Of a DNA stretch of 50,426 nt, positions 1-9,385 are shown piece after piece. The notes beneath the pieces were generated by a model. It worked only from the letters and a program-made list of their open reading frames with translations, was not told the origin of the DNA and ran no database searches. A program made the translations under genes and the position numbers. Source of the stretch: Chlorobiaceae bacterium. Lineage in GTDB: Bacteria; Bacteroidota; Chlorobiia; Chlorobiales; Chlorobiaceae. How positions within the stretch are numbered: position 1 is the first letter of the stretch; each line of letters opens with the position of its first letter. The stretch is from the NCBI GenBank assembly GCA_013334485.1, contig JAAXXL010000013.1, positions 1 to 50,426 on the forward strand, written 5' to 3'.

Positions 1-3000
1 CCTTTACCTCACCACTCAAGGTACTGCCTATCCTTAGCCCGGTGATGCCCTGAATAGCATATGCGCTTCCTGTTCCGGCACTCACTGCCACTTTCGATCC
101 TTCCGAGATATCTCCCGTGATAGTGATCGCTGAACCCGAATAGATGCCATAAGCGCTCGATGTCCCCGCTGTTGCAAGCAGCTCTCCTTCGATTGACCCG
201 CGAATTGACAGATCTCCACTATTGGCACTGAGCGCATAGGCTCGTGTCGTTCCAGTTGTTGCTGTAATGGATGATAAGGCAGTAATATCACCATTGAGAT
301 CAAGCGTGGTGGTCGAGTAGATACCATATGCTCCCAACTCTCCTGCTGTGGCTCGTATGCTGCTGGTACGGTTGATCCCTCCATAAATCGATACCTTATT
401 CCCGCTGATTCCATAAGCATCCTCCTTGCCAGCAGTGGCAACTATTTCCCCTCCGACTCCTGTTACGCCACCACTCTGACCTATCGTCACACTGCCGGCC
501 GAATAGATGCCATAGGCCATCGATCCACTTATACTTTCTGCCGTTATGCTTCCGCTTTCAGCGATTCCACCAGCAATAGTGAGACTCTCCTCAACACTAC
601 TGCCCCCGTACAATCCGTAAACCCGCCCACCGCTTGTTGTTGTTTTCGCTATTACCTCACCACTGAGTGCACCGCCAATCCTTAGCCCGGTAATGCCCTG
701 AATAGCATATGCGCTTCCTGTTCCAGCACTCACTGCCACTTTCGATCCTTCTGAGAGATCTCCGACAATGCTTACCGACTGACCTGAATAGATCCCGTAT
801 GCTCCAGAGCTGCCTGCCGTAGCCTGAACAAGGCCCATCACCGAGCCGCTGAGTGTCAGATCTCCACCGTCAGCACAGAGAGCATAGGCATTTGTTGTGC
901 CTGTTGATGCAGCAATAGATGATGAGGTAGCAATGTCACCATCTATTTTCATGGCTATGCCCGAATACAAGGCATATCCTTTACTTCCCGATTTGGCTGT
1001 TGAACTGATATTTCCGATAACATCACCATTGAGATCAAGTGTGGTAGCCGAGTATATTCCAAACGCTCCTGATTCTCCGGCAGTTGAACTGATACTTCCG
1101 ATACCGCTTAACCCTCCATAAATTGAGACTGTGTTCCCGCTGATTCCATAGGCATCATCCTTGCCCGCTGATGTTGTGATGGCTCCTCTGATTCCTATCA
1201 CTCCTCTACTCTCACCTATCGTCACACTTCCTGCTGAATAGATACCATATGCCGTTGATCCGCTGACACCTTCGGCTGTAATGCTCCCTGTGTCACCAAT
1301 ACCTCCCGTTATACTCAGACTGTTCTCCGCTACACTACCTCCATACAACCCGTAGACCCTGCCTCCGCTTGTTGTCGTTTTGGCTATTACCTCGCCACTT
1401 AAGGCACCGTCAATCGTCAGCCCTGTGACACCATGAATTGCATAGGCACTTCCTGTTCCGGCACTCGCTTTCACTCTCGCACCCTCCGATATATCTCCCG
1501 TGATATTCACCATCTTACCGGAATAGATCCCATAAGCGCTCGATGTGCCTGCTGTCGCGAGAAGCTCTCCTCCGATTGAACCGCTGATCGTCAGATCTCC
1601 ACCGTCAGCACAAAGCCCGTAGGCTCTTGTTGTGCCTGTTGATGCGGCAATAGATGATGATGCAGCAATATCTCCGGTCATATCAAACGTTGTAGCCGAG
1701 TAAATCCCATAGGCTCCCGACTCTTCTGCCGTTGCGCTGATACTTCCTGTAGCGCTTAACCCTCCATGAATTGATACTGTGTTCCCGCTAATTCCATAGG
1801 CATCATCCAACCCTGCATTGGCAACTATCGCTCCGCTGATTCCTGTCGTGCCTCCACTCCGTCCTATCGTCACGTTGCCTGCTGAATAAATACCATAAGC
1901 CGTCGATCCACTAAAACCCTCCGCCCTGATGGTGCCGCTTTCTGTGATTCCTCCCGTAATGGTGAGACTTTCCTCAGCACTACTGCCCCCGTACAATCCA
2001 TAAACCCGGCCACCGCTTGTTGTGGTTTTCGCCTTTACCTCACCACCGATACATCCACTGACAGTCAATCCAGAGAAAGCATGAATAGCGTGAGCTATTC
2101 CGGTTCCTGCTTCGGCACTGATCAACGAACCTTCTGTTATATCTCCCGTTATGTTGAGCGAAGCTCCCGAATAAATTCCATACGCACTTGTCGTACCTGT
2201 TGCAGCATGCAGAGTTCCCCTCACTGATCCGTTTATGACAAGTGAACCATCCTCTGCAAAGATCGCATACGCTTGCGAGCTACCGGCTGAGGCCGTAATT
2301 GATGATGATGCAGCAATATCTCCGGTAATGGTAAGCGAGGTACCGGCATTAAGGGCATAAGCCGTTCCCCCGGTCGTGGCAGTTGCTCCGATAGTTCCAC
2401 GAATATCACCGGTGATAGCAAGCTCTGTTGTCGCATCAAAAGCGAACGCATTATTCCGGCCCGCAGTTGCTGTGACACTGCCGGTTTCACCTATTCCGCC
2501 ATACACCGTAACCGTATTGCCACGAAGAGCATAAGCCGTATCATATCCTGCAGTTGCCGATACCCTGCCACTGATACCCGTTGTCTGACCGCTTTGGCCG
2601 ATAATCACATCGCCGCCGGAATAGATACCATAAACCGTACTGTCCGAATTATTGACGGGGTTGACTGCTGTAGCTGAAACAATGGCTGTTGAAGCGATTC
2701 CTCCTGCGAGTCGCAGTGTCGTTGTTTTCGTCATCCCGCTTCTGATCCCGTAGGCGGTTCCTCCAGTTGTGGCATTTGCCGAAATATTACCGCACAGTTT
2801 GTCGGATACTGAAATATTCTTAGCTGAATAGAGCCCGTACACACTACCGAGAGCAGTTGAAGAGATAGTTGCTTCTTCGGCAATCGTTCCTGATATAGAG
2901 AGTGATCCTATAGCATATATTCCGTAAGCCGAACTGTTTGTTGAAGTGTTGAGCAAATTGCTTCCAAGATTATCTGTTAGCGTGAGATTTTCCGAAGAGT

Positions 3001-3394
3001 AGAGTGTTGCACTTCCTGCATTGCTGCTCTGCATACTGAGCGTGAGCAGGTTATCTGACAAAGAGAGTCCGATGTTGGACGACAGCTTCACTATTCTCGC
3101 ATTTGATGCCGAAGTCACGTTTTTTACCGTTAATGCCCTCCCGCCGTTATTGATAACCATAGAAACCGGCTTTTTGATAAATTCCGGAGTTGAAGAGAGG
3201 GTAATTTCAGGATTAGCGGACGTAAATTTTATCATGTGAGGTCCCTCATCAGCACGGTTCAGATCCAGAATCGCCTGGTTCATGGTTCCAACACCGCTGT
3301 CGCCGGAATTGATGACAGTAAAAACCGCGCCCTCAGCTCTGCAATCAGAGATTACAGCAAGAAGGAGTAGTATCGATAATTTTCGTTTGTTCAT
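1..3394 (-). CDS. Giant secreted repeat protein (adhesin/autotransporter-like), N-terminal part
   Basis: An open frame runs from an ATG at 3394 to the left edge without a stop, giving at least 1,131 residues; the C-terminus lies outside the window. Residues 1-20 look like a signal peptide (basic MNKRK start, then a leucine-rich core). Next comes a segment around VINSGDSGVGTMNQAILDLN, resembling the start of many surface β-helix proteins. The rest is Gly/Ser/Thr/Ala-rich β-type repeats built on the motif [A/V]-Y-[G/A]-[I/L]-Y-[S/G], seen about 30 times at roughly 25-31 residue spacing, and grouped into near-identical units of about 217 residues. Such proteins are usually exported and surface-exposed. 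No β-barrel or anchor domain is visible here, so the secretion route is unknown. It is transcribed divergently from the NADH dehydrogenase gene across about 245 bp. Confidence 0.85.
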   Translation of the reverse strand, partial: MNKRKLSILLLLAVISDCRAEGAVFTVINSGDSGVGTMNQAILDLNRADEGPHMIKFTSANPEITLSSTPEFIKKPVSMVINNGGRALTVKNVTSASNARIVKLSSNIGLSLSDNLLTLSMQSSNAGSATLYSSENLTLTDNLGSNLLNTSTNSSAYGIYAIGSLSISGTIAEEATISSTALGSVYGLYSAKNISVSDKLCGNISANATTGGTAYGIRSGMTKTTTLRLAGGIASTAIVSATAVNPVNNSDSTVYGIYSGGDVIIGQSGQTTGISGRVSATAGYDTAYALRGNTVTVYGGIGETGSVTATAGRNNAFAFDATTELAITGDIRGTIGATATTGGTAYALNAGTSLTITGDIAASSSITASAGSSQAYAIFAEDGSLVINGSVRGTLHAATGTTSAYGIYSGASLNITGDITEGSLISAEAGTGIAHAIHAFSGLTVSGCIGGEVKAKTTTSGGRVYGLYGGSSAEESLTITGGITESGTIRAEGFSGSTAYGIYSAGNVTIGRSGGTTGISGAIVANAGLDDAYGISGNTVSIHGGLSATGSISATAEESGAYGIYSATTFDMTGDIAASSSIAASTGTTRAYGLCADGGDLTISGSIGGELLATAGTSSAYGIYSGKMVNITGDISEGARVKASAGTGSAYAIHGVTGLTIDGALSGEVIAKTTTSGGRVYGLYGGSVAENSLSITGGIGDTGSITAEGVSGSTAYGIYSAGSVTIGESRGVIGIRGAITTSAGKDDAYGISGNTVSIYGGLSGIGSISSTAGESGAFGIYSATTLDLNGDVIGNISSTAKSGSKGYALYSGIAMKIDGDIATSSSIAASTGTTNAYALCADGGDLTLSGSVMGLVQATAGSSGAYGIYSGQSVSIVGDLSEGSKVAVSAGTGSAYAIQGITGLRIGGALSGEVIAKTTTSGGRVYGLYGGSSVEESLTIAGGIAESGSITAESISGSMAYGIYSAGSVTIGQSGGVTGVGGEIVATAGKEDAYGISGNKVSIYGGINRTSSIRATAGELGAYGIYSTTTLDLNGDITALSSITATTGTTRAYALSANSGDLSIRGSIEGELLATAGTSSAYGIYSGSAITITGDISEGSKVAVSAGTGSAYAIQGITGLRIGSTLSGEVK
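2..2032 (-). repeat. Three tandem long units (about 650, 733 and 648 bp) inside the giant repeat gene
   Basis: The same segment, with minor substitutions, begins at about 2, 652, 1385 and 2033 on the plus strand (a 'cctcaccact' or similar block followed by a 'cctgaatagcatatgcgctt'-like block). This defines three consecutive units of about 650, 733 and 648 bp. The middle unit is longer by about 84 bp, which equals one 28-residue mini-repeat. Beyond 2033 the repeats continue but are more diverged. All lengths are multiples of three within the accuracy of reading, so the frame is preserved. Confidence 0.85.
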
Positions 3395-3639
3395 GGTAGT
3401 GCCGGAGTGCCGGATTACCGAAACAGTTTGCACCCTGAACAACAGGCGCGAAAAATGATACTCCTTTTTTACTTAAAATATTACACTTTTATAACAAAAA
3501 CCCAAATACAAGCGAACGGTTAGCTCAACCAATCAATCCCGCTTTCATCAGCAGACTGCGGAGTTTTATCTCTTTTTTATTACTTTCAAACGGGTTACAG
3601 AATGGAGAGAATGGATACTAAAAGAAGAGAGCGGATTTC

Positions 3640-4935
3640 ATGAAAAAGCATGTTGTCATAGTAGGCGGTGGATTTGCGGGAATCAATGCGGCCAAGGTGC
3701 TTGGTAACAAGCCTGACATCGAGATCACCATCATTGACCGGAAAAACTACCACCTCTTCCAGCCGCTCCTTTACCAGGTGGCCATGGCAGCACTTGGAGA
3801 GGGAGATATCGCGGCACCGCTCCGGAACATGCTGGCGAACTACAGGAACATTACAGTATTCAAGGGGATCGTCAAAAGTGTCGATATAGAGAAAAAAACC
3901 ATCGTCACTGACTTCAGGGAGATCACCTACGACTACCTTATTCTTGCCTGTGGCGTGCAACATCACTATTTCGGCAACAACCAGTGGGAGGAGTATGCTC
4001 CGGGACTGAAAACCCTTGCCCAGGCAAAAGAGATCCGGCGGCGAGTGATGGAGGCCTATGAGCGGGCTGAACGGACAACCGATTTCGTTGAACGCAAAAA
4101 ACTGCTCACCTTTGTCATTGTTGGCGGAGGACCGACAGGCGTAGAGCTTGCAGGTTCAATAGGAGAGATGAGCCGCTACACCCTCTCAAAATTCTATCAC
4201 AACATCGACCCGAAACTCACCCGGATTTTTATTGTTGAAGCTGCGCCGCGCATTCTTGGATCATTTTCCCCTGATCTGGCCAGCAAGGCAACCCGCTCAC
4301 TTGAGAAACTCGGCGTGCAGGTATGGACAAGCAGCATGGTAAGCAATGTTGATGAAAACGGTGTAGAGATCGGTAATGAACGGATTGAAGCGGCTACCGT
4401 ACTCTGGGCCGCCGGCGTGACTGCTACCGGCATCGGCAAAACCATGGATGTTGACACCGACCGTATCGGACGGATTGTTGTTGACGAAGATCTCAGTATT
4501 CCCGGGCATCCGGAAATATTTGTCGGCGGTGACCTTGCCAATTTTCAGCTTGAGGACGGCAAAACACTGCCGGGACTCGCACCCGTTGCTTTGCAGCAGG
4601 GACGTGCCATCGGCAAAAACATTATGCTGGACCTGAAAGGTAAAGCAAGAAAGCTCTTCCGGTACCGTGACAAAGGTCAGATGGCCACCATTGGCAAAAA
4701 CAAGGCTATCGTGGAATTCGGCAGTCTGAAATTCGACGGAATTCTCGCATGGTTCACCTGGCTTCTGGTCCACATCTACTTTCTCACCAGCTTCCGTCAC
4801 CGGGTCTTTGTACTCATGCAGTGGGGATGGTCATACTTCACCTTCAGCTATGGAGCCCGCCTGATTGTCAACAAAGAGTGGCGCTTCTATCCGGAAACCT
4901 GTTCAAGCAACTCAGCAAAAGATGATGAGGGATGA
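3640..4935 (+). CDS. ndh: Type II NADH:quinone oxidoreductase (NDH-2)
   Basis: This 431-residue flavoprotein should oxidise NADH and reduce membrane quinone without pumping protons. The N-terminal VGGGFAG (residues 8-14) is the FAD-binding Rossmann motif. A second dinucleotide motif, VGGGPTGVELAG near residues 161-172, should bind NADH. The FVGGDLANF segment near 290 is the conserved FAD contact. The last quarter has hydrophobic aromatic stretches (LAWFTWLLVHIYFLTSF, about 370-386), the usual membrane-association region. Length and motif order fit NDH-2 well. The ATG at 3640 is preceded by an AAGAAGAGAG purine tract. The stop overlaps the next small gene by 4 nt, suggesting translational coupling. 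Sulfide:quinone reductase is a distant relative, but its cysteine pattern is not seen. Confidence 0.92.
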   Translation: MKKHVVIVGGGFAGINAAKVLGNKPDIEITIIDRKNYHLFQPLLYQVAMAALGEGDIAAPLRNMLANYRNITVFKGIVKSVDIEKKTIVTDFREITYDYLILACGVQHHYFGNNQWEEYAPGLKTLAQAKEIRRRVMEAYERAERTTDFVERKKLLTFVIVGGGPTGVELAGSIGEMSRYTLSKFYHNIDPKLTRIFIVEAAPRILGSFSPDLASKATRSLEKLGVQVWTSSMVSNVDENGVEIGNERIEAATVLWAAGVTATGIGKTMDVDTDRIGRIVVDEDLSIPGHPEIFVGGDLANFQLEDGKTLPGLAPVALQQGRAIGKNIMLDLKGKARKLFRYRDKGQMATIGKNKAIVEFGSLKFDGILAWFTWLLVHIYFLTSFRHRVFVLMQWGWSYFTFSYGARLIVNKEWRFYPETCSSNSAKDDEG

Positions 4936-5144
4936 TCAGGCATATCTCACTGACCATGATCGTCGGCATAGTGCTGGCGATCACCTTTATTAGCATTGCT
5001 TCCTGGCTGCTCTTCTTTGCGGACAGCATCTCCGTTGCATCCAGGGATGATCTCCGCCTCTATGCGCTCCTGACCGGTGCTTATGGGGTATGGCGCCTTG
5101 TAAGGGTCTGGCTGGCATGGAAGGAAGCAAAAAAAAATGTTTGA
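4932..5144 (+). CDS. Small two-helix membrane protein
   Basis: A 70-residue protein whose ATG overlaps the ndh stop in an ATGA arrangement, so it is probably co-translated with ndh. Residues 7-29 (MTMIVGIVLAITF-like stretch) form one membrane helix. A second, shorter hydrophobic segment lies near residues 42-60 and is followed by a basic tail (KEAKKNV). I do not recognise the family. Its coupling to ndh suggests a role near the quinone-reducing enzyme in the membrane, but that is inference from position only. There is no other gene before argD at 5214. Confidence 0.6.
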   Translation: MIRHISLTMIVGIVLAITFISIASWLLFFADSISVASRDDLRLYALLTGAYGVWRLVRVWLAWKEAKKNV

Positions 5145-5213
5145 ATGCATCGGATATGATCATTATAATCAACCAATTGCAGGTGAACTGAAATACCATC
5201 TACTGAGAATAGC

Positions 5214-6416
5214 ATGAAACAACTGCCCATAACACGGGAAACCGAAGAGCAACTTTTTTTTCATAACTATGCCCGGCTGCCGATAGCCGTATCGCATGGC
5301 GAAGGGGTGTGGCTGGTCGGTGATGACGGCACCCGCTATCTTGATATGCTGTCAGGCATAGGTGTCAATGCGCTCGGCTATGGAGACAAACGGCTTCTGG
5401 CTGCAATAAGCGATCAGGCCGCTAAACTGATCCATGCATCAAACCTCTTTATGATGCAGCCCCAGTTCGAACTGGCAGCTAAGCTGCTTGAACTATCCGG
5501 TCTCTCGAAGGTCTTTTTTGCCAACAGCGGCACGGAAGCAATCGAGGCAGCTATCAAAATGGCAAGGAAGTGGGCCGCTCAGTCGGGCGATCAGCATAAA
5601 AAAGAGGTGCTTTCACTGAGCAACTGTTTTCACGGCAGAACCTACGGAGCCCTGTCGCTGACGGCAAAAGCCAAATACAGTGACGGTTTTGAGCCGCTCC
5701 TGCCCGAAACAGGAATGATCACCTTCAACGACATTACAGATCTCGAAGCAAAGGTTTCCGCAAAAACCGCTGCGGTTTTCATTGAAGTAGTACAGGGTGA
5801 AGGTGGCATTCACCGGATATCACAGCCTTTTATTGAACGGCTGAAAGAGCTAAGGCAGCAGTACAACTTTCTGATTGTTGCCGATGAAATTCAGGCGGGA
5901 TGCGGCAGGACCGGAACGTTTTTCAGCTATACGCCGCTCAATGCCGACCCCGATCTGGTCTGCCTGGCCAAGCCTCTCGGCGGCGGATTGCCGTTGTCGG
6001 CTGTAATCGGCAGTGAAAAGGTAGCTGACGTACTCTCCTACGGCAATCACGGCACAACCTTCGGAGGTAATCCGGTGGCCTGTGCAGCGGGCATTGCCAT
6101 GATCAATGCCATTGATGAAGACCGGCTCATGGAACGGGCAGCAGCAACCGGCAGCTATATTCACGACAAACTGAAGCAACTGGCAGCGAAATACCCGCAA
6201 ATCCTTGAAATACGGCAGTACGGCCTGATGATCGGCATGACAGTTGACAAGGAGGCCAAATATTATGTTGAAAAAGCTCTGCTGAAAAGAGTTATTGTCA
6301 ACGCCACAAGCGTAAACATCATAAGACTTCTTCCCCCTCTCAACATCACGACAGAAGAGGCTCAACTCTGTATAGACACACTTGATGAAATCTTCAGCGA
6401 AGAAACAGCAGGGTAA
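5214..6416 (+). CDS. argD: Acetylornithine aminotransferase (class III PLP aminotransferase)
   Basis: This 400-residue protein has all hallmarks of class III aminotransferases: the [20 protein letters not shown] block near residue 100, the [13 protein letters not shown] block near 222 with the PLP-contacting aspartate, and the Schiff-base lysine in [11 protein letters not shown] near 252. ArgD transfers an amino group between glutamate and N-acetylglutamate semialdehyde in arginine synthesis, and often also serves N-succinyl-diaminopimelate. Close family members such as ornithine or 4-aminobutyrate aminotransferase cannot be fully excluded, but the length and start ([15 protein letters not shown]) fit ArgD. 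The 3' end overlaps the start of the next small gene. Confidence 0.88.
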   Translation: MKQLPITRETEEQLFFHNYARLPIAVSHGEGVWLVGDDGTRYLDMLSGIGVNALGYGDKRLLAAISDQAAKLIHASNLFMMQPQFELAAKLLELSGLSKVFFANSGTEAIEAAIKMARKWAAQSGDQHKKEVLSLSNCFHGRTYGALSLTAKAKYSDGFEPLLPETGMITFNDITDLEAKVSAKTAAVFIEVVQGEGGIHRISQPFIERLKELRQQYNFLIVADEIQAGCGRTGTFFSYTPLNADPDLVCLAKPLGGGLPLSAVIGSEKVADVLSYGNHGTTFGGNPVACAAGIAMINAIDEDRLMERAAATGSYIHDKLKQLAAKYPQILEIRQYGLMIGMTVDKEAKYYVEKALLKRVIVNATSVNIIRLLPPLNITTEEAQLCIDTLDEIFSEETAG

Positions 6417-6642
6417 ACCCACTGTAGTAAAAAAAACAGCAATGCCCCTGCAGAGAGTCAACTATATCCTGATTGCTCTCGGGACTCTGGTAATTGCCGC
6501 CAGTTTCGGCATCATGTTTCTTGAAAAAGATGTGGATGGAGTTTTCGCGCTCTTTGTAAGCCCCGTAACCCTGACGGCGGCCTATGCGGGAATTGCCTTT
6601 GCCATACTCTACCGGCCGAAACCGAAAAAAAGCGCCTCCTGA
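6385..6642 (+). CDS. DUF3098-like small membrane protein
   Basis: An 85-residue protein with a very basic N-terminus ([16 protein letters not shown]), two membrane helices (about 25-45 and 58-77) and a basic tail (RPKPKKSAS). The pattern [12 protein letters not shown]...[13 protein letters not shown]...AILYRPK resembles DUF3098 proteins of Bacteroidetes and Chlorobi, whose function is unknown. The reading frame overlaps the end of argD by about 30 nt. The likely start is the ATG at 6385, although a TTG lies just before it at 6382 and another ATG lies at 6442 directly before the first helix. It converges with tonB, leaving 29 nt between the stops. Confidence 0.7.
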   Translation: MKSSAKKQQGKPTVVKKTAMPLQRVNYILIALGTLVIAASFGIMFLEKDVDGVFALFVSPVTLTAAYAGIAFAILYRPKPKKSAS

Positions 6643-6671
6643 TGATTGGTCACAACTATTAATTTGTTACA

Positions 6672-7478
6672 TCAGTCGAGCTGGAACCGGATCGGCACCG
6701 TAAACCACACCTTTATCGGGCTACCGTTCTGCATTGCCGGATAGTATTTCGACTCCATCACAGACTTAATGGAAACGGCATCAAAAAGTGTACAGTCAGC
6801 CGGAATTCGCTTCATAACCTTTGCCTTTACAGGCCTGCCATCTTCAGCGATCAGAACGCTCACAAAAATCTTTCCCGTTATTCCTGCGATTTTTGCCATT
6901 TCGGGATAGATCGGTTTTTTCTGATCGAGAAATCCCGGCATTTTCTCACAGGGAATAAACATCGGAACCTCATCACCAGATCCGGTTCCGGAACCGGAAC
7001 CTGCCCCGGTCGTCTGTATTGCCTGTTTGAGCTCCTTTTGGGTAGCAACTGTCTGCTGCAGAGGCACTTCCGCCTGGCTTACCTGTTTTATTTTACCCAC
7101 ATTCGGAGGCGCTGGAACTGCCGCTGAAGGAGTCACCGCAACAGGCTCCGGAGCATTGAGGGGAGGAGGTGGAGGTAACTGCGTCACGCTGGTAACAACC
7201 TCATAGCACTCTACCATCGGCGCGTCATCATTATCAAACCACCCGGTCAGCGAAGAGATGGTTTTCCAGTTTGCCGTAACAAGCCAGAAGAGCGAAAGAA
7301 GCAGTACTGCGGTAATGACTCCGTGACTCAAAAAAAGATGCGCCTGCCGGCGAAGGACAAGATTGCCATAATTCAGCTTGCGTAAACTTTCTGTATCAAG
7401 AAACTCATCGCCGAAAGACCATGAGAGGGCTTTGCGTTGATAGGTTTCCTGATGGACTTTTTTTAACTTTGAAGGCAC
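6672..7478 (-). CDS. tonB: TonB-like energy transducer
   Basis: This 268-residue protein has a cytoplasmic N-terminal region, one membrane helix (about residues 47-70), a periplasmic proline-rich linker (PPPPP followed by many APxP and PPN stretches) and a C-terminal TonB domain (about 180-268, with YPEMAKIAGITGKIFVSVLI and a final IPIRFQL-type strand). It should carry proton-motive energy from the ExbB/ExbD motor to outer-membrane receptors. It is the last gene of the exbB-exbD-exbD-tonB operon. The cytoplasmic stretch before the helix (about 46 residues) is longer than in classical E. coli TonB, as is common in Chlorobi and Bacteroidetes. A glycine-rich GSGSGTGSG insertion sits before the C-terminal domain. 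Confidence 0.88.
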   Translation of the reverse strand: MPSKLKKVHQETYQRKALSWSFGDEFLDTESLRKLNYGNLVLRRQAHLFLSHGVITAVLLLSLFWLVTANWKTISSLTGWFDNDDAPMVECYEVVTSVTQLPPPPPLNAPEPVAVTPSAAVPAPPNVGKIKQVSQAEVPLQQTVATQKELKQAIQTTGAGSGSGTGSGDEVPMFIPCEKMPGFLDQKKPIYPEMAKIAGITGKIFVSVLIAEDGRPVKAKVMKRIPADCTLFDAVSIKSVMESKYYPAMQNGSPIKVWFTVPIRFQLD

Positions 7479-7507
7479 CTGAACGAACTCCTTTGCTGAT
7501 TAAGCGC

Positions 7508-8032
7508 TTAAACAGCTCTTTTGATTTCCAGCGCATCCTGCTCGGTAAAGTCATCAAGACTGAACCGGTCAATTTTCATAAGGTTCAACTCATCGATAAT
7601 ATCAACAAGCTGTTTGTATCTGGCCTTATCGCTGATTTTAACGACAATGACCGTTTTCTCATTGGCTTTTGCCTGCTGTTTGATCAGTTGACGCAACTCG
7701 GTACTCAGTACAAGCTGATGGCTGTCCTGCATATCGTAAAGAGGAATGCGTCTCGGAGCCTCATTGCCAAGAGAGCAGTATACAAGCCTATCATCAGCAA
7801 TTCTGAGTGTCATGACATTATTTTCGGCAACCTTGACCTCCGTCATTTCCGGAGGAAGATTGATCTCCATGGTATTGGATTTCGAAAATGTTGTGGTCAG
7901 CATAAAAAAGGTCAAAAGAAGAAACGCCACGTCCACCATCGGCGTCATATCGAGATGAAACCCTATTCTTTTTGAATGCCGTTTCTTTTTATCGGGACCC
8001 CGGCGACCGTTTGGAGAATCAACAACACCCAT
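7508..8032 (-). CDS. exbD: ExbD/TolR biopolymer transport protein, second copy
   Basis: A 174-residue protein with an Arg/Lys-rich cytoplasmic N-terminus, one membrane helix containing [20 protein letters not shown] (the aspartate in MVDVAF is the proton-carrying residue of the ExbD/TolR family), and a periplasmic domain. It forms the motor with ExbB. The frame starts 2 nt after the previous exbD stop (8035), so the two are almost certainly co-translated. Its membrane segment is nearly identical at DNA level to that of the upstream exbD, pointing to a duplication or gene conversion, whereas the periplasmic domains have diverged. Confidence 0.88.
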   Translation of the reverse strand: MGVVDSPNGRRGPDKKKRHSKRIGFHLDMTPMVDVAFLLLTFFMLTTTFSKSNTMEINLPPEMTEVKVAENNVMTLRIADDRLVYCSLGNEAPRRIPLYDMQDSHQLVLSTELRQLIKQQAKANEKTVIVVKISDKARYKQLVDIIDELNLMKIDRFSLDDFTEQDALEIKRAV

Positions 8033-8034
8033 TG

Positions 8035-8568
8035 TCAGCGGCCCTCCTTTTCAAATACGGTAACCAGATTGAAGGTCAGAAGATTTGCCTTTTTATAGAC
8101 CTTGATAACATGGTTTACCGCATCAAAACTCGCATCCGAATCCGCCCGTACAACCGGACGAAGTTTCTGGTCGGCAAATCGTGCCATAACGACAAACCGG
8201 TCAAGTTCATCGCGCTGGACAGGAAAGCTGTCGGCAAGCTTGAACTGCTTCAGTGAATCCTGTACAGCCGCCGGTGAAAACTTCGCAGCTATCAGTTTCT
8301 GTTTTACAACGGAGTGGAAAATTTTCTCCCTCGACTGCTGGGAAGAGACACCCATAAAAAATGTATTATCTCCACTCACCGTCACCGTCAGCACATCCGA
8401 CTCAGGAAGCTTCAGATCCGAATGAGAAGAGGGAAGGTCAATCCGGACAACTTCAGGAGGACGGAATTTGGTTGTCAGCATGAAAAACGTCAAGAGGAGA
8501 AACGCAACGTCCACCATCGGCGTCATATCAAGTCGAAAACCAACCCTTTTAGCCTTGATTCTCGACAT
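8035..8568 (-). CDS. exbD: ExbD/TolR biopolymer transport protein, first copy
   Basis: A 177-residue protein with the same architecture: basic N-terminus ([12 protein letters not shown]), a membrane helix with [20 protein letters not shown] including the essential aspartate, then a periplasmic domain. Its start codon shares one base with the exbB stop (TGATG), a sign of translational coupling. Two ExbD paralogs behind one ExbB are common in Bacteroidetes and Chlorobi and probably form a mixed ExbD pair in the motor. The periplasmic part (about residues 45-177) differs strongly from that of the second copy. Confidence 0.88.
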   Translation of the reverse strand: MSRIKAKRVGFRLDMTPMVDVAFLLLTFFMLTTKFRPPEVVRIDLPSSHSDLKLPESDVLTVTVSGDNTFFMGVSSQQSREKIFHSVVKQKLIAAKFSPAAVQDSLKQFKLADSFPVQRDELDRFVVMARFADQKLRPVVRADSDASFDAVNHVIKVYKKANLLTFNLVTVFEKEGR

Positions 8569-9317
8569 CAGTTATCTGATTTTCCTGTTCCGAGAGTATG
8601 AATAATATAAAATGCAGCTTCATCAATCGAGTAACTGAAACGATCTACCCTGCTGGTAAAGATGTTGTAGGCAACAATTCCCATGATACCGCCGAGAATG
8701 CCAAGCGCAGTATTGAAAAGGGCCTCGGAAATACCAAGCGAGAGTTGAACGGCATCAGGAGCTCCGCTGGTAGCCATGGCAGCAAAGGCTCGAATCATGC
8801 CGAGCGTTGTACCAAGAAGTCCAACCATGGTTGAAATAGAGGCAATAGTGGAGATTGCTACAAGATTTCTCTCCAGAAGAGGCATCTCCATAATCGTGGC
8901 CTCCTCAACTGCCTTTTCCATCTCGCTGATCTTTTTTTCGCGATCAGTCACATTGAACTGAGCAAGTTTTTTATAGCGTTCAAGCACTGAACGAAGCACT
9001 GCTGCAAGTGAACTTTGATGATCGTCACATTTCAGAATTGCCTGATCAATCTCTCCGTTATCAATATCCTGTTTGAGCCGATGGACAAAATCAGGAATAT
9101 TACCTTTTCCGGATGCCTTGTTGAGCGCAATAATCCGTTCAACCGTATAGGCAATAACCATAAGAATCAACGCCATAAGTACCGAAACAATCGGCCCGCC
9201 TTTCCAGACAGCATGGAACATCGACTCAGGAGGGTTAGTGCCCATCCAGGCATAGAACCCTAAAGAAACCAAGTAGGTTACGACAATCAGTAAACCCGTA
9301 AATAAACCCTGTTTCAT
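8568..9317 (-). CDS. exbB: ExbB/TolQ/MotA-family proton channel
   Basis: A 249-residue membrane protein with helices near residues 5-25 and 43-62 and a pair of conserved helices around 155-230. The C-terminal region contains LVAISTIASISTMVGLLGTT, followed by GISEALFNTALGILGGIMGI, the signature of the MotA/TolQ/ExbB channel family. It provides the stationary part of the proton-driven motor that powers TonB. It is first in a four-gene operon on the minus strand and is divergent from dnaG across about 208 bp. TolQ is the alternative, but the tonB gene at the end of the operon favours ExbB. Confidence 0.88.
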   Translation of the reverse strand: MKQGLFTGLLIVVTYLVSLGFYAWMGTNPPESMFHAVWKGGPIVSVLMALILMVIAYTVERIIALNKASGKGNIPDFVHRLKQDIDNGEIDQAILKCDDHQSSLAAVLRSVLERYKKLAQFNVTDREKKISEMEKAVEEATIMEMPLLERNLVAISTIASISTMVGLLGTTLGMIRAFAAMATSGAPDAVQLSLGISEALFNTALGILGGIMGIVAYNIFTSRVDRFSYSIDEAAFYIIHTLGTGKSDN

Positions 9318-9355
9318 AGACTGTTTGTTTTGTCTGTCCGGGAAATGACTCCGGC

Positions 9356-9385
9356 TTGATAAAGCTCTCTGTAATTTGCTATACT
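9356..9385 (+). promoter_or_regulatory. Possible σ70-type promoter for dnaG
   Basis: TTGATA at 9356-9361 and TATACT at 9380-9385, separated by 18 bp, match the σ70 consensus well and point toward dnaG, whose start is about 140 nt downstream. This is read from sequence only; the consensus may not fully apply in this organism. Confidence 0.4.

Noticed and set aside
82-441. Minus-strand open frame of 119 codons at the left end
   Set aside because: It is in another frame of the giant repeat gene; the repetitive DNA keeps more than one frame open.
4297-4800. Long antisense frame inside ndh
   Set aside because: It lies wholly opposite a convincing gene, has no recognisable motifs, and is a typical shadow frame.
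6643-6671. Terminator between the convergent DUF3098 gene and tonB
   Set aside because: The 29-nt gap contains no stem of meaningful length.
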